From positions 186,001 through 250,000 of the forward strand of contig CAVWPI010000006.1 in NCBI GenBank assembly GCA_963756895.1: a DNA stretch of 64,000 nt, in the 5' to 3' direction. Made by a program: the position numbers and the translations under genes. Origin of the DNA: DASUAS01 sp963756895. Lineage in GTDB: Bacteria > Actinomycetota > Acidimicrobiia > IMCC26256 > DASPTH01. Numbering within the stretch: position 1 is the stretch's first letter; every line of letters starts with the position of its first letter. The notes beneath the pieces are model-generated. The model was not told the origin of the DNA, searched no databases, and saw only the letters and a program-made list of their open reading frames with translations. Shown here in pieces: positions 19,093 to 27,946 of this stretch.

Positions 19093-19961
19093 GGCAGGCC
19101 GTCGACCCCGAAGTGCTCGTCGCGCGCTTTGAACGCCTCGCTCGTCCCGACCTTCGCGCGCGTCTTCACGAAGTTGAACTCGTCACCCTCGAAACGGAGG
19201 TTGGTTGCGAACGCGTGCACGAGGAACCCACTCGCCTCCTCCCCGACGTAGGCGGTGCTCTGCTCCACGAGGGCGAAGCTCGTCTTGGCGATGGCGAGGC
19301 CGTCGGCCGGCATGCGCGCGACCTTGGTGGCCCACAGCTCGGCACGCTCTGCGACCACCTCGGGTTCGCACACCTCGGTGAACACACCGAGGTGCTCCAC
19401 CTCGCCGCCGGTGATGGTGTCGCCGGTGAGCAGCAGGCGCCGGGTCAGCACCGGTCCGAGCCGATGGAAGAAGAGGTGCAGGTTGCCGAGGGCCGGACCG
19501 AGCAGCCGCGCCCCGGGCATCCCGAGCTTGGCGTCGCGCGCCACGACGGCGATGTCGGCCATCAACGCGATCTCGAAGCCACCGCCGAGTGCGTACGTCT
19601 CGACCTGCGCAACCGTGACCTTCGGGTAGGTCATGAGCTCGTGGTAGAACGCGAAGCTCTCGCGGTCGACACCCAGCCGGCGACGCTGACTCGGCCGCCG
19701 CCCGTTGGGGTCGTTGCCGTACCAGGCGTACGAGTTGGCCATGTCGGCGCCGGTGCTGAACACGCCGTCGACGCCGCGCAGGATGACGACCTTGATGTCG
19801 TCGTCGGTCGCGATCTCGTCGAGGTGCGTGCGCATGGCGCGCCGCATCGGCGGGTCGTACGCGTTGCGACGGTCGGGGTTGTCGATCGTGAGCCACGCGA
19901 CGTGGGTCTCGGGATCGCGTTCGCACGTGATCCGCGGGTCGAGTTCGCTCGTGTCGTTCAT
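19089..19961 (-). CDS. Enoyl-CoA hydratase/isomerase-family protein 3
   Basis: 290 residues from the ATG at 19961 (ATGA overlap). Crotonase-fold motifs are NPDRRNAYDPPMRRAM, VDGVFSTGADMANS and AQVETYALGGGFEIALMADI. The first catalytic glutamate is present (GGGFE); the second position falls in GMPGARLLGP with no acid. The pattern of one glutamate fits isomerases better than hydratases. The loop between residues 75 and 105 contains an unusual basic stretch (NGRRPSQRRRLG). It lies between an amidohydrolase and the BVMO in one operon. No break. Confidence 0.87.
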   Translation of the reverse strand: MNDTSELDPRITCERDPETHVAWLTIDNPDRRNAYDPPMRRAMRTHLDEIATDDDIKVVILRGVDGVFSTGADMANSYAWYGNDPNGRRPSQRRRLGVDRESFAFYHELMTYPKVTVAQVETYALGGGFEIALMADIAVVARDAKLGMPGARLLGPALGNLHLFFHRLGPVLTRRLLLTGDTITGGEVEHLGVFTEVCEPEVVAERAELWATKVARMPADGLAIAKTSFALVEQSTAYVGEEASGFLVHAFATNLRFEGDEFNFVKTRAKVGTSEAFKARDEHFGVDGLP

Positions 19962-20785
19962 CGGCTGAACAGGAAGTCCTGCGCGTTCTGGTACAGGTAG
20001 TTGTCGAGGACCTCGGGCGGCAGGTCGAGCTCCGACGCTTCCTTGACGGTCCTCCGGATCGACAGCACCGGCGAGTCGGAGGCGAACATCACGCGACCCT
20101 TGCCGCGAGTGCGCATGAAGTGCAACAGCGACTCGGGCAGGTGCCGCGGGGCCCACGCCGACGTGACCAGCCGCAGGTTCGCGTACTTGATCATCAGGCG
20201 GATGGCGACGTCCCACCACGGATCGGCGCCGTGCATCATCGCCAGACGGAGCTCGGGAAAGCGCACGCAGACGCGGTCGAGGTGGATCGGGTTCTGCACC
20301 TCGCCCGGGATGGGCGGACCGGGCAGACCCGTGTTCATGAACAGTGGGAGATCGAGCTCGCAGCACTTCGTGTAGAGCGGGTAGTAGACCGCGTCGCCGG
20401 GCGCGTACATCCCGTCGCCCCAGAAGCTGGGACCGATGACCGTGTAGGCGACCGGGTGGTCCTTGACGAACGACTCGAGGTTGCGCAGGTTCTCCATCGG
20501 GCGCAGGAGGTTGTGACCGCCCAGTCCGAGGTGGAACCGATCGGGCCGCTGCTCGACGAACGACAGCACCCGCTCCGACGAGCGGGTCATGTTGGTCATG
20601 AGCACGGCGCGCTCGACGCCCATCTCGTCCATCTCGTCGAGCAGCTCGTTGATCTCACGGCTCTCGAACATCGACTGCCCGGCCTTGAAGTAGTCCTCCT
20701 TGACCCGGACCATCCAGTCGGGCTGCTTCATGTCGCCCATGTCGGTGTTGACCAGCAGGTCGTGCGCGCGTGCGACGACTCCCAT
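19958..20785 (-). CDS. Amidohydrolase family 2 protein (short form)
   Basis: 275 residues from the ATG at 20785. It belongs to the metal-dependent TIM-barrel amidohydrolase_2 group. Visible elements are GVERAVLMTNMTRSSERVL, LPLFMNTGLPGPPIPG, the histidine strand LAMMHGADPWWDVA and the terminal aspartate FASDSPVLSIRR. The usual N-terminal D-x-H strand is replaced by RAHDLLVNTDMGD, so one metal ligand is uncertain. Family members include decarboxylases and C-C hydrolases acting on ring compounds. It lies 44 bases after a longer paralogue. No break. Confidence 0.8.
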   Translation of the reverse strand: MGVVARAHDLLVNTDMGDMKQPDWMVRVKEDYFKAGQSMFESREINELLDEMDEMGVERAVLMTNMTRSSERVLSFVEQRPDRFHLGLGGHNLLRPMENLRNLESFVKDHPVAYTVIGPSFWGDGMYAPGDAVYYPLYTKCCELDLPLFMNTGLPGPPIPGEVQNPIHLDRVCVRFPELRLAMMHGADPWWDVAIRLMIKYANLRLVTSAWAPRHLPESLLHFMRTRGKGRVMFASDSPVLSIRRTVKEASELDLPPEVLDNYLYQNAQDFLFSR

Positions 20786-20829
20786 CGGATCAGCTTCCTC
20801 TCGTCGGGCCCCGCGCTCGGCGGAGTCGA

Positions 20830-22014
20830 TCAGGCGGACGGCCCCAGCAGGCCGAGGGCGTTGTCGCGCATCACCAGGCGGATCTCGTCGTCAGAGAACG
20901 CGTGCAGCTCCTTGACGAAGTCGAGCGGGTTGGCCAGCGCCTCACCGTGCGGCCAGTCGGAGCCGAACAGCACCTTGTCGGTACCGATGAGGTCGGCGAG
21001 CTTGCGCATGTCCTCTTCGTAGTACGGCGTCACCCACACGTGCTCCCGCATGGTGTCGAGCGGGCTCTCGGGGAACAGCCACGGCGTCTGGTTGGCCTGC
21101 TTGAGCAAACGCTTCACCAGCAGTCCGACCCAATCGGAGCCGTTCTCGATGCTCGCGGCGCGCAGCTTCGGGTGTCGGTCGAACACGCCGTCGACCACCA
21201 TGCTGCCGATGCTGTCGTGGATCGGTCGGTCCGACACCACGAGCTTGCTGAGCACGTCGACACCACCGCGGAAGGGCTCGAACCAGTCGCGCGCGCCCCA
21301 TGCGCCGGCGAACATCTCGTAGCCGCTGTCGCCGAGGTGGAACGCGACCGGCACGTCGGCCTCCGCAAGCCGCGCCCACACCGGGTCGTGGTCGGGATGC
21401 CCGAACGAGCGACCCTTGCCGTTGGCGGTGGGGACGGGTGCGGGTCGCAGGTGCACCATCCGCGCGCCGCGGTCGAGCACCCACTCGAGCTCGGCGATCG
21501 CGGCGTCGGGATCGGCGAGCGAGAGCATCGGTACGCCGTAGACGCGATCCTGGTGCGCGAAGCCCCAGTCCTCGTCGAGCCACTGGTTGAACGCGTGGAG
21601 CACCGCGGTCGTGGCCTCGATGTCGTCGCGCAGCATCTGCTCGATGCCGACCGCGAGCGTCGGGAACAGGACGACGGCGTCGAGGCCCTGCTCGTCCATC
21701 ACGGCCATGCGCGCGTCACGGTCCTGGTACTCGGCCCGCAGGGGCTCGAGCTTCATGAGCGAGCGGGGGTCGACGCCCTCGGGGATCTGGCCGCGGAACA
21801 TGAGGTCCATGCAGCCGGCCACGATGATCGGGTCGAACGTGGGGTTCGGGATGAACTTGAAGAGCTTCCCGCCGACGAGCAGGAGCGAATGGGTGCCCTG
21901 CTGCACCACTTGCACGCCACGCTGCCGGAACTCCTTGGGGAGGTGCCGGGTGCACGCATCGAGGGTTTCGTAGTAGTGGTTGTCGGCGTCGACGGCGCGG
22001 TATTCGAGCTCCAT
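20830..22014 (-). CDS. Amidohydrolase family 2 protein (long form)
   Basis: A complete 394-residue amidohydrolase_2 protein starting at the ATG at 22014. It opens with YRAVDADNHYYE (D-x-D-x-H pattern). Other ligands are probably in VPVAFHLGDSGYEM, the RAASIENGSDWVGLL strand and the terminal FGSDWPHGE. It heads the twelve-gene minus-strand run and is divergent from a FadR-type regulator, with an A/T-rich quasi-palindrome 42 bases upstream of its start. This family is abundant in actinobacterial clusters for steroids and terpenes, but most members have no assigned reaction. A C-C hydrolase or decarboxylase role is a guess. Confidence 0.85.
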   Translation of the reverse strand: MELEYRAVDADNHYYETLDACTRHLPKEFRQRGVQVVQQGTHSLLLVGGKLFKFIPNPTFDPIIVAGCMDLMFRGQIPEGVDPRSLMKLEPLRAEYQDRDARMAVMDEQGLDAVVLFPTLAVGIEQMLRDDIEATTAVLHAFNQWLDEDWGFAHQDRVYGVPMLSLADPDAAIAELEWVLDRGARMVHLRPAPVPTANGKGRSFGHPDHDPVWARLAEADVPVAFHLGDSGYEMFAGAWGARDWFEPFRGGVDVLSKLVVSDRPIHDSIGSMVVDGVFDRHPKLRAASIENGSDWVGLLVKRLLKQANQTPWLFPESPLDTMREHVWVTPYYEEDMRKLADLIGTDKVLFGSDWPHGEALANPLDFVKELHAFSDDEIRLVMRDNALGLLGPSA

Positions 22015-22055
22015 GGCGTCCTCTCCGTTCCCGCGCAGCCTCTCGCGCGCGCGGC

Positions 22056-22071
22056 AAACGTTATAACATTT
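22056..22071. promoter_or_regulatory. Candidate GntR/FadR operator in divergent promoter region
   Basis: AAAcGTTATAACaTTT is a 16-base quasi-palindrome with a single mismatched pair. It is in the 145-base region between the divergent amidohydrolase (start 22014) and the GntR-family regulator (start 22160). It is the most A/T-rich point for many kilobases. Its position suits an operator or promoter serving both genes. Binding by the adjacent regulator is inferred. Confidence 0.5.
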
Positions 22072-22159
22072 CGACCATCGCGGCCACCTGTCGGAAGGCG
22101 GGTACCGTGGCGTCCCGATCGCCTGGCGGGGCGTGATTCGGCGGGAGACGGAGGCGTCA

Positions 22160-22912
22160 GTGCCCACGACCAAGACCAGTCGATCGCGCGAGAAGCCGGA
22201 GCAGATCGCCGACGAGCTGCGCGCCCTGATCGTCGCCGGCGAGCTCGAGGAGGGTGAGTCGCTGGGGCGCGAGCCCGACCTGGTCGAGCGCTTCGGCGTA
22301 TCCCGTCCGTCACTGCGGGAAGCGCTGCGCATCCTCGAGGCCGAGGGCCTGATCACCGTCGTGCGCGGCGTCCTCGGTGGTGTGGTCGCGCACCAGCCGA
22401 ACGAGCGCATGACCGCCCGCACGGCTGCGCTCGTGCTCCAGGCCCGCAACGTCACCCTGGGCGACGTGCACCAGGCCCGCAGCATGATCGAGCCTGCGGC
22501 GGTCCGAGTCCTCGCGATGTCACCGAGCAAGAAGGCGATCGACGAGCTCCAGAAGCTGGTGGAGGCCCAACGCGCGGTGATCGACGACCCCGAGGCGTTC
22601 GGGCACGCCAACGCCCGCTTCCACGAGCGCCTGGTCGAGCTGTCCGGCAACCAGACCATCGGCATCGTGGCCGAGATGCTCAACGAGATCATCGCCCGCG
22701 CCGTCACCGCGGTGAGCCAGGCGCCGTCGAAGCGCAACTCGCTCCCGACCCGTCAGCGTGGCATCCGCTCGCAGGAACGCCTCATCGAGCTGATCGCGAT
22801 CGGCGCCAGCAACGACGCCGAGGTGCACTGGCGGGCGCACATGGACGCCGTCGGCAAGGTGATGATCGGCCACATGGCCAAGACCGCGGTCGACCTGCTC
22901 AACCACTACTGA
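22160..22912 (+). CDS. GntR/FadR-family transcriptional regulator
   Basis: 250 residues from the GTG at 22160, chosen because GGAGG precedes it at proper spacing; a GTG at 22133 is also in frame. Residues about 14-75 are a winged helix (PEQIADELRALIVAGELEEG, VSRPSLREALRILEAEGLI). The rest is an all-helical FCD domain with the metal or acid site residues in ARSMIEPAAVR, HANARFHERLVELSGN and H-W-R-A-H-M. FCD regulators respond to acyl-CoAs or organic acids. It is divergent from the long catabolic run and 11 bases upstream of a CoA transferase, so it probably controls both. Confidence 0.9.
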   Translation: MPTTKTSRSREKPEQIADELRALIVAGELEEGESLGREPDLVERFGVSRPSLREALRILEAEGLITVVRGVLGGVVAHQPNERMTARTAALVLQARNVTLGDVHQARSMIEPAAVRVLAMSPSKKAIDELQKLVEAQRAVIDDPEAFGHANARFHERLVELSGNQTIGIVAEMLNEIIARAVTAVSQAPSKRNSLPTRQRGIRSQERLIELIAIGASNDAEVHWRAHMDAVGKVMIGHMAKTAVDLLNHY

Positions 22913-22923
22913 CCCGCCTACAC

Positions 22924-24109
22924 ATGACGACACGACCTCTCGACGGGATCAAGGTTCTCGACCTGTCCCAGGTCGTCTCCGGTCCGATCTGCGGGAGGAT
23001 GCTCGCCGACCTCGGCGCCGACGTGGTGAAGCTCGAACCCCCCGGCGGCGACATCATCCGCTTCCTCCAGCCCAAGGTGGGCGACGACCCGGTCAGCGTC
23101 TACTTCACGTGGGTCAACGCAGGGAAGCGCTCCGTGTCGCTCGACCTGAAGACCGAGCGCGGTGCCGCGCTCGCCCGCGAGCTCGCGCTGGCGAGCGACG
23201 TCGTGCTCGAGAACTTCCGTCCCGGCGCGCTCGCGCAGTACGGACTCGACCACGAGTCGCTCCTGGCGGCGAAGCCGAGCTTGATCTACTGCTCGATCAA
23301 CGGCTGGGGCGGCGACAACTCCTGGTCCCAACGGCACGCGTACGCGGCCATGGTGCAGGCGGAGGTGGGTCGCGTCGAGCTCGACGCCCGGCTGCGCGAG
23401 GCGCCGCCCGAGCAGAGCCCCCACGTCGACGGTGACATCACTCCCGGCCTCCTCGCCGCGACCGCCGTCGTGAGCGCGCTGTTCCACCGCGCACGCACGG
23501 GTGAGGGCCAGCACCTCGACGTGTCGATGGCCGAAGCGCTCGTGTACACCGACGAGTGGACCTCGACCGATCTCGCCGGGTACGAGGGGCCGCGAATCCC
23601 CGACACGTGGAACTACCCGATCTTCCGCGTCGCCGACGGCACCGACGTCGCGTTCATGGGTGACCCGACCGGCCGACTGGTCGAGATCGCCGCCGCCATC
23701 TCCGACGACGTGGTCGAGCCCACGAAGTCAGCGCGAGGAGGCCTGGCGGGTCCTCGCCGAACTCGTCGCGCGCGTGCCCGACTTCCCCACGCTCGAAGCG
23801 CGCTTCGACCTCTTCGGCTTCCTCGTGTCCGAGGTGCGCACCGTCCGACAGCTCGCGGAAACGCCGTGGGCGGAGGAGCGGGGCGTGTTCGTGGAGGTGG
23901 AACCGGGAGCGCGCGTCGCCGGTGCGCCGTTCCACTCCGACCGGACGACCATCGGGGTGCGCGGCCCGGCCCCTCGGTTTGCCCACCACACGCGTGCCGT
24001 GCTGGCCGAGCGCTGCGGGCTCTCCGACGACGAGCTCACACAGCTCGAGGCCGACGGCGTCATCCATTCCACCGGCGACATCGACACCGCCCGTCCCGAC
24101 TGGAGGTAG
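22924..24109 (+). CDS. CaiB/BaiF-type CoA transferase (one frameshift)
   Basis: A class III CoA transferase of about 394 residues from the ATG at 22924. The N-terminus has DGIKVLDLSQVVSGPICGRM and LADLGADVVKLEPPGGD. The NAGKRSVSLDLKTERG and DVVLENFRPGAL motifs follow; the aspartate of the catalytic SMAEALVY region is replaced or shifted. The frame breaks near 23729. Removing one A (ACGAAGTCAG to ACGAGTCAG) gives TSQREEAWRVLAEL and a stop at 24109. It moves CoA between acids and so activates or releases a pathway acid without ATP. Co-transcribed with the GntR gene. Confidence 0.88.
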
Positions 24110-24133
24110 CGGGACACCGCAAGCTCGTTCGCG

Positions 24134-24589
24134 TCAGGGAGTGACGTCCAGGTGCATTCGTGTTCCGGGCGCGAACTGGGTCGGAACCTCACGGTCGGCG
24201 ACGAACCCGACGGCGTCGTAGAAATCGAGTGCGTGCGAGTTTGCCGTGACCTCGATCCGGCTGGACCCACCGGCTCGGACCAGTGACACCGCATCGAGCA
24301 CGAGCGCGCGAGCGACACCTCTGCGCATCCGATCAGGGTCGACGAACAGATCGTCCAACTCGGCGACGTCGCCAGCCGGAGTCGTGGTTGCGAACCCCAC
24401 GACGCGACCATCTTCGACCGCGACCCGGGTGCGGCCCTCGAGGATCGACCCGATCTCGAACACCAGCACCTCGGGATTGGCCGACAATGCGTCTCGATCG
24501 CCCACGTTCGACAGCGAGGACCGTCGATAGACATCGCTGATCACTTCGAAGTCGCTCACGTCGGCACCGCGGATGAGGAAGTCGTTCAT
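24134..24589 (-). CDS. GNAT-family N-acetyltransferase
   Basis: 151 residues from the ATG at 24589 (an in-frame GTG lies two codons upstream). The acetyl-CoA-binding loop is DPDRMRRGVARALVLDAV (R-x-x-G-x-A). The C-terminal ANSHALDFYDAVGFVADREV is the usual beta-6/beta-7 region. Single domain, normal length. The acceptor substrate cannot be inferred. It is convergent with the CoA transferase, with 24 bases between the stops, and has no clear tie to the catabolic genes. No break. Confidence 0.85.
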   Translation of the reverse strand: MNDFLIRGADVSDFEVISDVYRRSSLSNVGDRDALSANPEVLVFEIGSILEGRTRVAVEDGRVVGFATTTPAGDVAELDDLFVDPDRMRRGVARALVLDAVSLVRAGGSSRIEVTANSHALDFYDAVGFVADREVPTQFAPGTRMHLDVTP

Positions 24590-24623
24590 GCGCACAGATC
24601 GCCTGGTCCGGCGGAGCCCGCCG

Positions 24624-24968
24624 TTAGAGCGCCTGGTACAGGGTGAACAGTCCGACCGGGCTGCCGGCCATCTGGGCCCGGAGGTCCTCGCTCAGGTCAC
24701 CGAGGAGCTCGCCGCTGACCGCCCCCGTCGCCATGATCGACTCCATGAGGGGCGCCATGTTCTCCGAGTGCAGGATCAGCGCGTCGGCGTCGCGGAACCG
24801 CTCGAGGACGATGCACTCGGACTCGTCGGCGTTGAAGTAGGTGTCGTACTGCAGCGTGCCCACGTCCTTCGCTCGCACGATGTCCAGGCACTCGGCGGAG
24901 AGCCGCTTGAACTCCTCGACCTTGTCGGCGTGGAACGTGAATCGAACGATGCCCCGAAGCTCACCCAT
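24624..24968 (-). CDS. Small dimeric alpha/beta-barrel protein (ABM-like)
   Basis: 114 residues from the ATG at 24968, which is preceded by GAAGGAGA. The pattern GIVRFTFHADKVEEFKRLSA, then LQYDTYFNADESECIVLERF and SENMAPLMESIMA matches the antibiotic-biosynthesis-monooxygenase-like barrel. Such proteins include quinol monooxygenases and heme-degrading enzymes, but many have no known activity. It is separated by 107 bases of non-coding sequence from the upstream DUF7064-like gene, so it may have its own promoter. No break. Confidence 0.75.
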   Translation of the reverse strand: MGELRGIVRFTFHADKVEEFKRLSAECLDIVRAKDVGTLQYDTYFNADESECIVLERFRDADALILHSENMAPLMESIMATGAVSGELLGDLSEDLRAQMAGSPVGLFTLYQAL

Positions 24969-25075
24969 GCTGGTCTCCTTCGTCGGAACGGCCCCGCTGG
25001 CCGCCTTCACGGAGTGGACGGAACCGAAGTGTGGTTCTCGACACGCATCGCCGATGTTTCGTCCCCGGGCCGCGC

Positions 25076-26017
25076 TCAGGTCACCCCGTAGCGGTTCGCT
25101 TCGACCCAGCCGCGCGCCGTGCCCGTCCATCCCGTCACCCGCGCGTCGGCCAGGATGCGCCAGTAGAGCCAGTGCTCGGGCTCCTCGCACGTGTGGGCCA
25201 TGTCGAAGCTGATGCTCGGTGACGCGGGCACGAGCTCCACCTCGAGCTCGTCGCCCTCGGCGGTCGAGAACCGCAGGCGCGCCGGCGCCATGGTGCGGGC
25301 GCGGTCGTCGTAGTCGATGGCGCCGCCGATGCATCGCACCGGTCGTACGCCGGACGCGTCGCGCAGGTAGCCACCGCCGCGCTCGGAGAGCTGGGGCGCG
25401 CCGACGAAGTAGAGCTGCGCGCCCTCCGACTGGAGGTCGCCGAGGGTGAACGTCACCCGCCAGTTGCGCGGGCCCCACGAGCGGTCGCGATGGCCGGCGG
25501 CGCGCACGCGATGCGTCTCGCCGCCGATGGCGACGGTGCCGCTGACCGCCATGGACTGCTCGAAGCGGCTCGCCGGATACTGCTCGCTGCCGAGGTCGTT
25601 GCCCGTCCCGGTGCCGAACACCTCGGTCGTGGGCGTCGCGGTGAGATCGAGCGCGATCGGCACGAACCCGCCGGCGCCGGGACCGGTGATCTCACGCACG
25701 ACGCCGCGATAGGTGAAGGTCGCCGCCGGCTCAGCGGCCTGATCATCGGGACACCAGCCGAAGTGCAGGCCGTAGCGGTCGTACGCCATGGCGTCGGCGA
25801 GGTCGAAGTCGTCGAAGCGGAGTCGGGTCTCCTCGGTGCCGAACCACGTGCCGTCGTGGAACACGTACGACCAGATGAGCGCCCGTTCCTGGTTGGGGAG
25901 CAATCCGAGGCGGAAGAACCCGGCGGGACCGCCGTCGAGGTCGATCCACGAGAAGTACCACGACTCGTTCCACGACCACACCGCGGGGTCGAACGGATGG
26001 ACGTGTTCGTCGTTCAC
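25076..26017 (-). CDS. DUF7064/AttH-like beta-rich protein
   Basis: 313 residues from a GTG at 26017 that overlaps the kinase stop (GTGA). The protein is rich in tryptophan and aromatic residues (WSWNESWYFSWIDLDG), with a central RVRAAGHRDRSWGPRNWR motif and a later ARGWVEANRYG end. Proteins with this G-H-R-D-R-S-W-G-x-R-x-W motif accompany lipid and terpene genes in actinobacteria and resemble hydroxyneurosporene-synthase/AttH folds. They may bind or hydrate a hydrophobic substrate. This is inference from fold resemblance. No break. Confidence 0.65.
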   Translation of the reverse strand: MNDEHVHPFDPAVWSWNESWYFSWIDLDGGPAGFFRLGLLPNQERALIWSYVFHDGTWFGTEETRLRFDDFDLADAMAYDRYGLHFGWCPDDQAAEPAATFTYRGVVREITGPGAGGFVPIALDLTATPTTEVFGTGTGNDLGSEQYPASRFEQSMAVSGTVAIGGETHRVRAAGHRDRSWGPRNWRVTFTLGDLQSEGAQLYFVGAPQLSERGGGYLRDASGVRPVRCIGGAIDYDDRARTMAPARLRFSTAEGDELEVELVPASPSISFDMAHTCEEPEHWLYWRILADARVTGWTGTARGWVEANRYGVT

Positions 26018-27019
26018 CGGGCCTCTTCCACCACTGACTCCCACAGCGGGAGGAGGCCCTGGTGGTCCTCCGAGAACGAGTCGGGTGGGCCCCACATCAC
26101 GCTCGCCCGCGTCGCGGTGACGACGATGACGGTGGCGGCGAACGCCATCCAGTAGTCGAGGTCGACGAGCTCGCGCCCGGTCGCCGCGCTCCAGCGCGCC
26201 CACGTCTCGTCCTCCGACGGCAAGCCTGGCAATCGCGTGGTGTGTCCGTGCGAACGCTCGAGGAAGAGGCTGTACCCGATGTCGCCGGTCGGGTTGCCGA
26301 CGTAAGCGACCTCGAAGTCGACCAGCGCGGCGACGTCGGAGCCGTCGACGATCGCGTTCACCAACCGGGCGTCACCCATGCACAACGCCGAGCGGTTCCT
26401 CGGCCGACGGCGGCACGTTGGCGACCAACCAGTCGAACACTGCGAGGTGTCTCGGCACCATCGTGTCGTCGATGACCGCCAGCAGCGCCGCGCGCCAGTA
26501 GCCCAGCACGTCGAGCGCGCCGCACGGCCCGTCGTAGGCGGTCGCCAGTGCGCCGAGTTCGACGCGGTGCACCGCGGCGAGCGCGTCGAGGAAGGAATCC
26601 CACGTGGCGCGCTGCGCGGCGGCGCCGGCGTCGAGGAACCAACCGTCGTGGTACGCGTTGGGCCAGGCGTCGGGCACACTGCGACCTTCGACCCATTCCA
26701 TGACGAAGCACGGGCGACCGACCGCCCGGGTGCCCTGATCGATCGCCACCACGGCCGGCACCGGCGCACCGGCGCGACCCAACGCATCGACCACGCGCGC
26801 TTCCCGGCACGGATCGAGGTCGTGCACGATGCTCGGCACCCGGGGCGCCTTGAGCACCATGTGGCGCGGACCATCGGGAGTGTCGGCGACGATCCGCCAC
26901 GCACCGTTCGCGTGTCCCTGGGGCAGGAGCTCGAGCTCCACCCGCTCGATCGGCTGTCCGATGGCGTCGCTCAGCCACCCCTGCAGGACGTCCGGATCGA
27001 TGACCTCGGTCGCGGTCAC
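26014..27019 (-). CDS. APH-family phosphotransferase, possible hydroxyacyl-CoA kinase (one frameshift)
   Basis: About 334 residues from a GTG at 27019 that overlaps the SDR stop (GTGA). It has the aminoglycoside-phosphotransferase fold: a Gly-rich ELLPQGHANGAWRI loop, the lysine strand HMVLKAPR and FVMEWVEGRSV at the hinge. A frame change near 26378 sits inside the catalytic loop. Removing one G restores VVHGDARLVNAIVDG (H-G-D-x-x-x-x-N) followed by ALVDFEVAYVGNP with the metal-binding D-F-E. Relatives in acyl-CoA clusters (ACAD10/11, LvaA) phosphorylate hydroxyacyl groups; that role is suggested here by the neighbouring SDR. Antibiotic resistance is less likely in this setting. Confidence 0.8.
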
Positions 27020-27807
27020 ACGCTGCCGATCCAGGTGCCGGCGTCGTTGATCAGCACCTGGCCGGTCATCTTGGAGCTCTCGTCGGCGGCGAGGAACAGC
27101 ACCACCCCGGTCATGTCCTCGGGCTCCAGCGTCGAGTTCAACACCGACGTCTCCCGCAACGAGTCGACGATCGCGCCGGGCACGACCGCCTTGGTCGCCG
27201 CCGACATGGTGACGCCCGGACACACTGCGTTGACCCGGATGTTCCGCGAGCCGAGCAGCTGCGCCATCGTCTTGGTCTGGCGGATGATCATCCACTTCGT
27301 CATGCCGTAGCCCTCGGGTGCGAGCGTCGGTGCCGGCGCGTCGTCGGGCATCTGGAACAGCATGGGCAGCGACAGCGGGAACGCCGCGTTCGACGAGATG
27401 TTCACGATCGACCCGCTGCGCTGCTCCCAGAGGTACGGCAGCACGCCGTTCGACGCGTGGATGATCCCCATGAAGTTCACCGCGAGGAAGTCGTCCCACG
27501 TCGCGGTCAGCTGGTCGAACATCAGGCCGGCGTTGTTCACCAGGACGTCGACGCGCCCCAACGTGTCGACAACCTGCTTCCCCATCGCCGCCATCTGCTC
27601 GCCGTCGCTCACGTCGGCCTCGATCACGAGCGCGCGGCGGCCGAGCGCCTCGATGTCGTCCTTGACCGGACCGGCCTGGTCGATGCGCTTGAGATCGATG
27701 ACGGCGACGTCCGCGCCCTCACGCGCCAGTGCCCGTGCGTACGCCGCGCCGATGCCCTGCGCGGCACCGGTCACGATGCAGACCTTGCCCTCGAGTCGAT
27801 CCCCCAC
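27016..27807 (-). CDS. Short-chain dehydrogenase/reductase
   Basis: 263 residues from the GTG at 27807, preceded by GAGGGGGAA. Classical SDR motifs are present: TGAAQGIGAAYARAL, VIDLKRID after beta-2 (aspartate, so NAD-type), NNAGLM, NISSNAAF and the catalytic Y-G-M-T-K. An insertion of about 25 residues between the serine strand and the tyrosine (FPLSLPMLFQMPDDAPAPTL) is longer than usual and probably shapes the substrate pocket. The C-terminal MTGQVLINDAGTWIG is typical. First gene of the operon that continues with the APH-type kinase. No break. Confidence 0.9.
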   Translation of the reverse strand: MGDRLEGKVCIVTGAAQGIGAAYARALAREGADVAVIDLKRIDQAGPVKDDIEALGRRALVIEADVSDGEQMAAMGKQVVDTLGRVDVLVNNAGLMFDQLTATWDDFLAVNFMGIIHASNGVLPYLWEQRSGSIVNISSNAAFPLSLPMLFQMPDDAPAPTLAPEGYGMTKWMIIRQTKTMAQLLGSRNIRVNAVCPGVTMSAATKAVVPGAIVDSLRETSVLNSTLEPEDMTGVVLFLAADESSKMTGQVLINDAGTWIGSV

Positions 27808-27946
27808 TGGTTCCCCCTCGCGCCGTCGTCTGGAATGGCCACGCCTTGACACGGCGACGATACATCTGACATTTTGCCGACGCCGGGCGAGCCCGCACCC
27901 GCTCGACACACCGGCTCGCCGGATGTCCGGACCCTGGAGGCCCCGC

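Noticed and set aside
26014..27019. Antibiotic-resistance aminoglycoside phosphotransferase
   Set aside because: The fold matches, but the operon (SDR, DUF7064-like) and acyl-CoA setting favour a metabolic kinase.
27846..27874. Promoter with a perfect TTGACA for the DapB-like gene
   Set aside because: The -35 match is exact, but the hexamer 17 bases later (ACATTT) is a poor -10 box, so it is not listed as a feature.
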